Shown here: in pieces, positions 24,858 through 35,569 of the stretch
Layout: each line of letters begins with the position of its first letter
How positions within the stretch are numbered: position 1 is the first letter of the stretch
Assembly: GCA_026018925.1 (NCBI GenBank)
Contig: JAKSZU010000016.1
Span: 60,083,575 to 60,147,574 of the forward strand
Length of the DNA: 64,000 bases
DNA from: Tupaia tana
Taxonomy: Eukaryota > Chordata > Mammalia > Scandentia > Tupaiidae
Direction: 5' to 3'
Translations under genes and position numbers: made by a program
The notes under the pieces: model-generated
What the model was told of the DNA's origin: nothing
Database searches by the model: none
Seen by the model: the letters and a program-made list of their open reading frames with translations, nothing else

Positions 24858-26150
24858 TTTCCAGACATACAGGACATTTATTTCGATAGCTCAAAGTGCA
24901 AATACAGCAAGTCAGTCCACAAAGTTTCCATTTACAGTTTGAAGTATGATGAAAACTTGACATACAAAAATGAAGGGTAGTGAACCAGCAGTTAGCGTAA
25001 TGGCTATGTCGCTGGACTCCCACGTAGTTGACCGCGGTTTGAGTCCCGGACCTGGCGCCTTAAACTCACGCCGGGCACATGTGCGTGCGTGCCCAAGATC
25101 CCGAGAGGAGAATGGAGGAGAAGGGATTGCGGCGTGGCCATCCCCCCTGGGGGGTGATTTCTCGCTTTCTATCTCTCTGTCTCTCTCTGTCTGTCTGGCA
25201 AGCGCACGCGCCCTATAGCAAAAACCTCTCCAAAAAAAAAAAAGAAAAAAAAAACTCACACCGGGCGCGTGTGCGTGCGTGCCCAAGATCCTGAGAGGAG
25301 AATGGAGGAGAAGGGATTGCGGCGTGGCCATCCCCCCTGAGGGGTGATTTCTTGCTTTCTGTCTCTCTGTCTCTCTCTGTCTGTCTGGCGAGCGCACGCG
25401 CTCTATAGCAAAAATCTCTCAAAAAAAAAAATGAAGGGTAAACAGCAGAAATAAAGCTCCTTGATTTAAAAAAAAAATGCAACTTGAAAAAATCTTAGAC
25501 TAAAATATGCCATTTGCATCAATTCAGACATGCTTTCATTTATAGATGTCAGGAGTGTGAATTGCAATCAAAAGATTCTTTGAAGAAAAGGAGAATGGTC
25601 AACCCCAGGCAAGAGCGGAAGTTTTCAGTGTTGGCTATTCCTCATTTGGCAGCCTCAGCCACTCACTATACCAAATCACGCGGCTCAGTCCGTGGCATTC
25701 TGATCCTTAGCTCTTCAGGAATGAACCATTTATTCAGTCTTGTTCCCAAGCTTCTTCATCTTTTCACTGTAGGCATTAAACTGAGAGCCTGTTCCAAACA
25801 ACATATCCCACCACGTCAACGTTGAAGCATAATTTCCAGTGACGTTCCTGTGGTGGAAGTCGTGATGCCGAGACCCAGCGTAGCAAGGGATGAGATTTAG
25901 GGGGTTGAGGGGAATGTCATACTCATTATGAACATCAATAGTTTCTATCAAACTAACTGTTTCCCATGCTCAAAGAAGAGCAACATGATCACACAAAAGC
26001 ATCCAGTTCCAAGAATTAAGGTTTCCAAAGGTCGTGCATATTCAGCTTCCACTCCAAATGGAGCCTAAAATTCATGAGAACTTTATGAATGTATTTATAT
26101 ACCCTGTTGTGATGTAGAGTCTATGCAAGATTCAGATCCTTCATGGATAG
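24858..26150 (-). pseudogene. MSMO1: MSMO1 (SC4MOL) 5'-truncated processed pseudogene
   Basis: The minus strand matches the C-terminal third of methylsterol monooxygenase 1, an ER enzyme of cholesterol synthesis. It reads YKYIHKV near 26090, then [32 protein letters not shown] (with the last histidine motif) and [11 protein letters not shown], ending KTE-stop at 25730. A stop and a frameshift break the part upstream of 25950, and the similarity fades beyond about 26150. The 3' UTR runs down to poly-T at 24842-24862 (the A tail) and is interrupted by a composite SINE at 24976-25436. The first two thirds of the mRNA are absent, as expected for incomplete L1-driven reverse transcription. Confidence 0.88.
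24976..25436 (+). mobile_element. Composite SINE-A: head-body-linker-body
   Basis: Full SINE-A to about 25232, an A-rich linker, then a second body without a tRNA head starting at ctcacaccgggcgcg (25255) and ending A(n). One TSD (aaaatgaagggta, at 24966 and 25428) encloses the whole. Same join as the composite at 6374-6836. Confidence 0.9.
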
Positions 26151-26251
26151 ACCATCACACACTCAGGGGATACTTGAAGCAACAGTGCCTAGGTGGCTCT
26201 AGTTATTGTGAAGTCTAGTGTTGCAAAGATAAATGAGACATTGAGTATACT

Positions 26252-26393
26252 TTGGGCCAGCAGGTGGTGTGGTAGTTAGGATGCTGGACTCTCATATGGC
26301 TGACCACAGTTCAAGTCCTGGACCTGGTGCCTTGCTCTCTCACTTTCCCTTTCTCTCTCTCTTTCCCTTTCTCTCTCTCTCTGGTCAAATTAA

Positions 26394-26424
<31 letters not shown>

Positions 26425-26468
26425 TTAATAATAATAAATAAAATTGAATAGATAATTCTAAAAAAAGA
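26252..26468 (+). mobile_element. SINE-B with an (AAT)n tail
   Basis: gggccagcaggtggtgtggt head, (AAT)n at 26398-26440. Confidence 0.85.
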
Positions 26469-26789
26469 CTAATGTCCTTTAAAAAAAAAGGATATTGACA
26501 TACACCAAGCTCTTATAAATGTTTTCTCCTGTAGTTCTAGGGCAGCCTTAGCAGGTGCCAGTTTGCTATAATGCTATAAAAGGATGGCAGGAGGCACAGG
26601 AAGTGTCTCAGCAGCCAGTTCCTCTGGTTCCCAGCATTCCCATAATGAGGGATGTACTGAAGGAGAGGACGCTGATCCTCTAGGACCACACATGCTGGAG
26701 GGATCCACTGCTCTCTTCATGCTTCACTGTCCTAACGCCCCAGGGAGACTCTAGTTGGGTCAGGCATCTACCACTCTCCAAGGAACATC

Positions 26790-26960
26790 TTTTTTTAAAT
26801 TATTTTATTTAACTTTATTGATAACTATTTTTTTTTCAGTTTGATCAGACAGAGAGAGAGAGGGAAAGTGAGAGAGCAAGCCGCCAGATCCAGGACTTGA
26901 ACCATGGTTGGCCATGTGGGAATCCAGTGTCTTTAACCACCACACCACCTACTAGTCCCC
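26790..26960 (-). mobile_element. SINE-B
   Basis: ttaaattattttatttaact start, head end cacaccacctactagtcccc. Confidence 0.85.
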
Positions 26961-27339
26961 CAAAGAACATCTTAATTACACACAAACTCCATCTCTCACC
27001 CAGTCAGTCAAGGGCCACTACTGGGTTGTTTCCCTCAATGCCAGGGCAACTTTATGCAAAAAAAAAAAAAAAAAAAAAAAAACACCTATGGTAGCTGTGA
27101 AAAGGGAACATGCATGACTGAGAGTCTAGCCAACGAAGGAGTACAGCAAGGAGATGCAGGACTCTTCAGATCATGCTTTGGCTGCAGGAACCCCCATTGA
27201 CAGTCAAGTCGAGTTTCCACCCAAGCTCCCTTCCTCTCTTCCTCACTCAGGGATCAGACTTGCCTCACAATCCAATGACTTTTCCCATTTTCTCACACAT
27301 GGGCATCATCCCTCATAAAACCCTTACACATTTCATTCT

Positions 27340-27775
27340 AATTTGCTCTTTTTATGTTGCTAACAAAAATTCCAGAGACTGGGTAATTTACAAAGAATAG
27401 AGGTTTATTTAGCTTACAAGTATACTGGCTGAAAAGCCTAAAGGCACAGGCTGATGCTACATCACAACATGGCTAATGGACATAGAGAAGACAGTGAGTG
27501 CATGCAGAGACCTGGAGGCAGCCATCTTCCTTTGATAACAACCTACTCTCTGTGAAACTAACACCTTATTGCAAGAGCTAGAACTCACTCAGTGTCCCCA
27601 AGGCAGCATAAACCCATTTATGAGGGTGATGCCTCCATGATCCAATCACTACCCAATAGGCCTCATCTCCTAAATCTGATCTCTCTCACCACCTCCCAAT
27701 GCAATACTAGGAACCAAGTTCCAATACATAAACCTTTAGGAAATGAATCATTATCCACACTATAGCTCTTGCCTT
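27340..27775 (+). mobile_element. Old interspersed repeat (second copy of the 602-960 family)
   Basis: It starts tgttgctaacaaaaattcca, then gactgggtaatttacaaaga, and ends gaaatgaatcattatccacac. The middle holds the gatccaatcactacccaata and cctcatctcctaaatc segments typical of the family. Confidence 0.45.
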
Positions 27776-28325
27776 CTACTTCTCGGAGTATCCTTTTTCT
27801 CAAAATGAGGCTTTGGGTTCTTGGATACCAATCACCTCTCCCCATATACCCATGACTTATGTGTCAAGATTTTAATGTCATGGGATATGCATTATCAAAG
27901 AGGTATTGGGAGACCCAAAGTCAAGAGTAGCTAATTGTGCCTGGGAGTCTAGAAGGTCAAGAGTGGGGAAAAAAAAATGGTGGGTGCTTCAGGATAGTCC
28001 TGAGGGATGGAAGAAGAGGAAAAGGCATTCCTGGCAAGGCAAGTTGTGTGATGCAGGGCATGTGGGAATCCCTAGAGTTCAGCATGGCCTGAGGGTAGAC
28101 ACTCACAGAGCAGCAGTAGGAGGCTGGAGAATGGGAGGGCACCTTGCATGCTTAGCAGGAGATTTGGGCTTTATCCTGTAAGCAACAGGATTTGTCGAAA
28201 GCGTTGACTAACTGAGTCATCTAACCACATTTGTATTTTTAGAGAGATTAGAGGGTCAAGACCAACTGCAGAGATAATTAGGAGGCCATTGCCTAGCTAT
28301 AGGTATTAAGAATAGAATGGTTTTG
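27776..28325. other. Unassigned, partly old-repeat-like
   Basis: ttgggctttatcctgtaagc, caacaggatttgtcgaaagc and acatttgtatttttagagag resemble an ancient mammalian repeat that I cannot name. Confidence 0.35.
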
Positions 28326-28590
28326 GGAACCAGCAGTTAGCGTAATGGCTATGTCGCTGGACTCCCACGTAGTCGACCGCGGTTCGCGTCCCGGACCCGG
28401 TGGCTTAAAACTCACGCCGGGCACGTGTGCGTGCGTGCCCAAGATCCCGAGAGGAGAATGGAGGAGAAGGGATTGCGGTGTGACCATCCCCCCTGGGGGG
28501 TGATTTCTCGCTTTCTATCTCTCTGTCTCTCTCTGTCTGTCTGGCGAGCGCACGCGCCCTATAGTGAAAAATCTCTCCAAAAAAAAAAAA
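28326..28590 (+). mobile_element. SINE-A, young
   Basis: TSD agaatagaatggtttt at 28310 and 28593. Near consensus. Confidence 0.95.
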
Positions 28591-28899
28591 AAAGAATAGA
28601 ATGGTTTTTATTAATGGTGCTGGACTTTATAACCAACTAATCCTTTTATTTTATTGTTTTCTTTTCTAGCATGAAAGAGCTTCTGAATAAGCCTCTCTTC
28701 TGTCTCTCAAAGCCAAGGCCCAATAGCCCTTTCTCTGAGAGACGTATCCAGGAGTGCCCCTCCTCCCCAGTCAGATCTTTAGGCCTTTCTTGCCCCACTC
28801 ACAATTCCTTTCGCCCTCTTTGTCCTATACCCATCATCCCCCAAGAAAATCCCCACACTGGTATCAGTTGCCAAGGGCCTCCTTTCTATTTGGTTTTGG

Positions 28900-29445
28900 T
28901 TTTGTTTTGTTTTGTTTTAATTTGCCAGCAGATATATGTGCTCACTGGAGAGGGTCAGAGAGAGAAAGTGAAAAAGCACACCCCATGGAGCGTGGTCACA
29001 CTGCAATCCTTTCTTGTCCCTTTCTCCCTCCTTTTATGATTTGGAGCATGTACATACACATGCCCACGGTGTTTTTTGTTTTGTTTTGTTTTGGGTTTTT
29101 TTGGAGAGGTTTCTGCCATAGGGCGTGTGTGCTCGCCAGACAGAGAGAGAGACAGAAAGTGAGAAATCACCCCCCAGGGGGGATGGCCACGCCGCAATCC
29201 CTTCTCCTCCATTCTCCTCTCGGGATCTTGGGCACGCACGCACACGCGCCTGGCGTGAGTTTAAGTCACCGGGTCCAGGACTCGAACCGCGGTCGACTAC
29301 GTGGGAGTCCAGCGACATAGCCATTACGCTAACTGCTGTTCCCCCCACGGTGTTTTTCAAGTCATAAAAGGCTGAGACTCAAACCATGCAGTTGGCTATT
29401 TGGGATCCAGTCGCCTTAACCACCAGGCCACAGGCTGGCCCTCCA
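28900..29445 (-). mobile_element. SINE-C split by a SINE-A
   Basis: Left 28905-29076 and right 29345-29445 (head end accaccaggccacaggctgg). TSD cccacggtgttttt at both joins. Confidence 0.85.
29078..29344 (-). mobile_element. SINE-A, young, nested
   Basis: (TTTTG)n tail, near consensus to the head end gctaactgctgttccc. Confidence 0.92.
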
Positions 29446-30702
29446 TGCACTTTCACATCAACAGCTGCAAACCAGCCTGTGTAAATGGCCTCAGGCCATC
29501 AGCTTCTCTTAGAAAAGAAGGGACAGCAGCCTGGAGTCCCACCTGCCGGAATTCGCAAAGGCCTCTCCCTGGAGAGAAGAGGCCTCTGACTCTGGGTCTC
29601 CATGGTTACTCCAGAGCCCAGGAAATGGGTCTCTGAGGGAAAACTGAAGAAGATGTGGGTGACTAAGTAAGTAGTGAGGGGCCAGCTCTGGGAGGTGGGG
29701 GTAGGGAGCCTTCTACGCTCCACGGCAGTAGGACCCAGAGTGGGGTTAGCATCAAGCTCTTTTTCTTGGTTGGAAATTTGGGGATTTCGTCAATGTCTGA
29801 GACATTCAGTAAACATATTCCTGAGGCAAAGGGAAATAGCCAGGGGTTAGTTTATTCACTTAGCACAGATGCTTGCAGTCTTAAAATAGTGAATGGAAGA
29901 ATATACGAGGGGACTTCAAAAAGGTTGTGAAGAAATGGAATTAAAGTATGAGTTTATTCTGATGCAAGAAAAAAATTTAAAAAAAAAAAAAAAACCTGAA
30001 ATCTGTGCAGTGTTTTCTAAACACGCATTTTCTGGGAACTTTTTTAAGCCCCGGAGGATTTTGTATCTGTGCCCGAGCTTCACTGAGCGCTGACAGGCGG
30101 AGTGTGCTCAATGCAGTGTTCGCCCAGTGTGGCCCCACTGTGACCAGCAGCATCAACGTCACCTGGGAACTTGCTGGACATGCAGCAGTTCGACCTGTCT
30201 AGGCTAGCGGGAATCATAAACTCCCGATCCCTGCTCTAACCGGGCGAGCTCGCAGTGAAACTGACGCCTGCGCAGTTGGAGACCCCAGGAAGTGACCGGC
30301 CCTGCAGTATGCTGAGGCCGGAGCCCCACCACCACCCAAGTCTCAGGAGAGCAGGATGAGGCTGGAGGGGCCCCTCACTCTACGTTCTCAAGCCCCTCCC
30401 CCCTCAACCTCAGTTTCTTCCTGGAACTCTTGGGCCTCCTGGTTCCGGATCTCAGGCGTCCTTACTGACCTGACTTCGGGTATCCTTTCCCCCCAGGTCC
30501 TGTTCACCCCGGCCTCTGATAGGCCGGCCCCTGTTCGTGCTGACCCCCACATTCCAGAATGCTTGGAGAGCTCCAGCCCCGGGGCCCTGTCTTCAATCCT
30601 GGCCACCCGCCCCCCACCCACCTCCCTCCAGGCCCTACAAACAAGACAAGCCCCAACAAGCCCCTTTCGGACCCCGCGCCCTCCCCAACCCGGCCAGGAG
30701 GC
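29446..30702. other. Intergenic region downstream of TRIM72
   Basis: Unique sequence of rising GC towards the TRIM72 3' end. No clear polyA signal for TRIM72 was found close to its stop. No ITGAM exon seen. Confidence 0.45.
29900..30000 (+). mobile_element. Possible mariner-like MITE remnant with an A run
   Basis: ggggacttcaaaaaggttgt, gaaatggaattaaagtatga, tttattctgatgcaa. A related piece at 525-600 reads gaaaaatggaattcaaatat, gaatttattttggtgcaaaa. Assignment tentative. Confidence 0.3.
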
Positions 30703-33700
30703 TCAGACCACCTCCCCATCAGGCCCCACCAGCAGCAGCGGCTGAGCGTTCTTGCCCTTGTCGTGCCAGCACACGTCGAAGAAGGGGTACACCGGCCCGG
30801 GCAGGCGCTCGTGGAAGGCGAAGAGCAGCTCCAGCGCGTCGGCGTTGCTGGCGTCGTAGAAGGAGAGCACGCCGTCGCTGAAGCTCAGGTAGAGGCCGAT
30901 GCGCGTGGGCCGCCCCTCCGAGGCTCGCAGCGCGCGCGGCTCCTTAGCCTCCACGTGCGCCTCCAGGACCTTGCCGTCGCGCAGCCCCAGCAGCCACAGG
31001 CCCTGCGAGGGCACCGGGTGCAGCCGACCACGGCGGGAGGCCTCGGCCGCCATCACACCGAGCGCCCAGCGCGGCTTGTCGCCCACCTCCACCTCCCAGT
31101 AGTGCTCGCCGTTGGAGAGAAGCTGGTGCGCCACCACCCCCGCCCACCCGCCTTGTCGAACTGGCGCGGGTCCTCTCCGGCAGGAGGCGCCTTCTGCTCA
31201 GAGCACTCCACGCGGCGGCCGGTGGGAGACACCACCAGGCTCGGGTGCGCAGAGCTCTGGTCAAAGGTCAGCTCCTCCATCGCTGCCAGCGTTAGGACAC
31301 AGTGGTCAGGCTGCGCGTCTTGCCTCCCTCGAACCTTCTCCCAACCCATTTACGCGCCAGCCTCACCTCCTCTATCCTCCCCACATCTCCGGGAGGTGAG
31401 CCCCTATTGCTTAATGGCTTAGGCCAAGGACTTCACTTCTCTGAGCCCGGTTTGCTCAGCTGTGAAATGAAGCCCCTCCAGGATGGCGGCAGGACTGAGT
31501 TGTTACAAGGCATGTAACACCCTCTCAGGCCCAGGAAGGGCCCAAGGCCACAGAGCAGCAGATCCTCAGAAAGCCCAGCCCTCAGTCTTGGTCTAGTCTC
31601 TAGGCCAAGTACTCCCCAACCCTTGAGTAAAGCAAGGGTCCCTCCATCCCCGCGCCCGGGAGGTAGTAAAGGCTGCACCAGTCAATGAGCATGGCCTGGA
31701 GCTGTGGAACCTGGAGCACCCCATGTACCCCAGCTGTCAGAGGAGAAGGATGAGCCCTTGGGCCTTCCCAGCCACGAAGCGCCAGGTCAATGTCTGAGCC
31801 AGGCCAGACCCAGGTCCCCGTTCTGCAGATCCTCATCCCCAGTGAGCAGAAATCATCATCTCCACTGTCGGGAGAGGGGCAGGGACTGGTCCAGGCCCCA
31901 CCTTCCAGGCCACCAACAGCAGCGGCACACTCAGTGGCACTGTCCCCTCCAACACAGTCACCCACCACAAGCCCCATGCCCTCAAAGGTCCTCCCCCGAG
32001 CACACATTAGGGGGCTGCAGGGTACCTGCTTTGATGGCCTTCCCATTTGGGACCAGGAGGCCTCTCCATGTGTGGCTGGGGTCTCCCGTCACCATGCAGT
32101 TACACACACAGGCCTGGAGTCAGCCCCTCCCAGTACCTGGCATCAGCGCCCGGAACATCTTCCTCCACACCTGGAATTTGAAGTCATCTGAGATGATAGG
32201 CAGCTGGATGTCCAGACGGGCAGGCGGTGGGGACTCTGCCAGAATCTTCTGCAGCCTGCGGGGGGGTGGGGTGTGTGTGTGAGGAGGTGAGAAGGGGAGG
32301 TATCTGTGAGGAGGAAGTACCCAAGGGGAGGAAGGCCAGGGCTCTTAGTGGGGAAGGAACCCAGGGTCTCCTCACATCACACCCCTGCTTAAAACTCTTC
32401 TGTTGGAGTTCCAGTTTGGGAAGAGGATAAAATTCCGGAGCTGGATGGTGGTGGTGGTGGTTGTACAACACGAATGTACTCAATGCCTCTGAACTTAAAA
32501 TGTGCGCTTAAAAATGCTGAAAATGGGGCCAGCAGGTGGTGTGGTGGTTAAGGCACTGGACACTCCCACATGACAGACCACGGTTTAAGTCCCGGTCCAG
32601 ATGACTTACTTTCTCACTTTCCTTCTCTCTGTGTGTCTGTCTTTCTCTGGTTAAATGAAAATAAATGAATGAATAAATAAAATTAAATAAATAATTATTT
32701 TTTAAAAATGCTGAAAATGGTCCATTTTGTGTGATACATATTTTACAAGGAAAAAATGTGTTTGACCTTCTGCTGGGATAAGGCCCAAGCTCAGCCCTTC
32801 CCTGTTCGCCCCACCTGCCACAGCAGCCGCACCGTTTCTCCCGCTCTCCCGTCTTTGCACTTACTGTTTCTCTGCCTGTGGTGTTCTTCCCCCAACCCTA
32901 CCTAGTCAACTCCTATTCATTCCCCCAGAGTCCAGCTCAGGTGCCCACTCCTCTGGGAAGCCTTCCTGGCCACCCCTCCCTCCACAGCAGCACTGGGCAC
33001 ACAGCGATGCCAGCGTCTCTGCCTGTATCTGCCTCCAAGCACCATCTAGGCAGTCCCTGGCCTGGAGTCAGATCAACACAGGGTGTTCCATACAGCAGGG
33101 AGACGGAGTGGGCTGAACTGGGCATGTGCAGCATATTGTGAGTAGAAGGCGAGCCAGCTGGTGTGCCCAGCAGGCTAGGCTAGGTGGGCAAAGGGCCAGA
33201 CAGGGCCAGGTTGAGCTCACCTGCTGGTCACCAGGCAGTATTTCTGGAGAGAGAGAAAAAGAGATGGACATGAAGCAGGGGGGGAGAAGCTAGGGATTTC
33301 TGAGGATGGGGTCGACAACTAGGAGAAGTGTGGGCAGGAAGAATCAGAAAAACCCAAAGAAACCAGAACTCAAGGCCACCCCTAGCCCTTGACTTTTATG
33401 TGAATTAGAAAATGGTAACCCCTCCCCAGAAACTAATTCCACTTGTTACAAGATTGTCCTGATAAATATACAAACCTGCCATGTCTATGACATGAATGGT
33501 GCCCACTTACGGTGCCCTTGCTGTGCCCAACCTAAACAACCGTGACTGCAGTTGTGAGGCCTGCCCCTCCTGACTCTGGCTCATCCCTACCCCTGTCTGG
33601 CCTCAGGGTCCCCAGCTGACAGCAGGATGAGGTCTCTGGAGACTAAGTCGTGGCCAAGGGGGAAGAGAGGAGGTCATCCAGCACTCACCATGAGGAACTC

Positions 33701-35533
33701 AGTCTGCGGCTTGTCAGCCACCTCCTCCAGCACCTTCTCCATCTGCTGCAGCTGCTCCAGGTAGGATTTCAGGCTCCCCAGCTCCCGCTGCAAGGCGACC
33801 CCTGCCTCACCCCGCACCACGTTCTGCCTCGCAGTCCAGAGAACCCTCCAGTGCAGCCAGGAACATACGCATCTTGCCCAGCTGCTCCCCTACAGCTCCC
33901 CGGAACTGACGCACTGTCTCCTGAAGAGGGCAAGGGGTACAGACAGGCAAAGGCACTTGACTGGGGATCCCTAGGCTTGGCCCTCAGTCCCCAGGCTCTG
34001 CCACACTGAGCCCCTCACCTCCATCTCCACCAGCTGATGCTCCAGCACGGCCACACTCTTCTCCTTACGCATGCACGCCTCCTGCAGCTGCAGCTTCTGC
34101 TGTGGGAGCTGTGACTGTGGGGGTGGAGGAAATGAAGAGGTGATGCGGAAGCCACCCACCCCAAACCCACACCTCCTACCCTACACCTGCACTCTGTTAC
34201 TCAGCTCAACGCCAGCTCCTCCTCCAGCCATCCTCCCATCCCAAACCCACTTGCAAGCCCCCAGGTCCTGGCCAGCTCCAATCCTGAGGTCTGAAAGTTT
34301 TGTGCTCCCACTGTCTATTTTTACTTCCTCCCTGGCCTTGTCTCTCTGATCCCACCCCCTCAACAGTTAGCCCGCCAACACAGGTCTTTGCGAGGATGAC
34401 AAACACAAATGTGCTTTGTTCCCCGCCACCAGACAGGTGAAGACAGAACTCTGCATGCAGCAGGCTTTCGAGGGGTGGTGGGTGAAGTATATGTAAGAGA
34501 AGAAATGCGGCCACAGAAATGGCTTATTACCTGCTGATGATAACATGTATAGTATTCTCTACTGGACTGGTCTGAGAAGTATTTCATGTTCGGTAAATTC
34601 TTTTTACAAGCCAAATGATATAGAGTGATTGAATGTTTAAAAAATAAAGAGAATTAATAATAATAATAATGATGATGATGATGATGAAGAAATGCAGGGA
34701 CCAGCAGATGGCATAGCGGTTATGTTGCTGGACTCCCACATGGCTAACCACAGTTCGAGTCCTGGACCTGGTGACTTGAAATCACACCAGGCACATGTGC
34801 GGGTGTGCTTAAGATCCCAAGAGGAGAATGGAGAAGGGATTGTGGAGTGGCCATCCCAGGTCGGGGGGTAATTTCTCACTTTCCCTTTTACTGTCTCTCT
34901 GTGTGTGTGTCTCTCTCTCTCTGGCAAATGCACATGCCCTAAGGGGGGGAAAAAACTCTAAAAAAGAAAAAATGCAGCCTCCTCTTCTTCCTGGGCTTCA
35001 TATCTCTCTCTCTTTAATTGTCAGAGGACATGTGTACTCACCGGAGAGAGAGAAACAGAGAGAGAGAGAGGGAGAAAGTACCTCCAATGAGGTGTGATCA
35101 TGCTGCAATCCCTACTCCTCCGTTTCTCCATTCTGTTAGGATTTAGGGCATGCACATACATGTACCTGGTGTGTTTTCCAAGCCACTGGGGCCAGGATTC
35201 AAACTGCAGTTGGCCATGTGGAATCTGTCTCCCTTAACCACTGGGCTATGGACCAGCCCTCACCCCTCTGTTAAAAAATATAACATTAGTTGCGGGACCA
35301 GCGGATGGAGTAATGGTTATGTCACTGGACTCCCACGTAGTCAATCACCATAGGAGTCCCAGGCCTGGAGGTTAAAAACTCACACTGGGCACATGTGCGT
35401 GCGTGCCCAAAATCTTGAGAGGAAATAGAGGAGAAGGGATTGCAGCATGGCCATCCCCCCTTGGGGTGATTACTCGCTTTCTGTCTCTCTCTGTCTCTCT
35501 GGAGAGCGCACACACCCTATGGCAAAAAATCTC

Positions 35534-35569
<36 letters not shown>

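Noticed and set aside
30559-31422. 287-codon plus-strand frame
   Set aside because: Antisense to the conserved TRIM72 SPRY exon. GC-rich shadow frame with low-complexity proline/arginine text.
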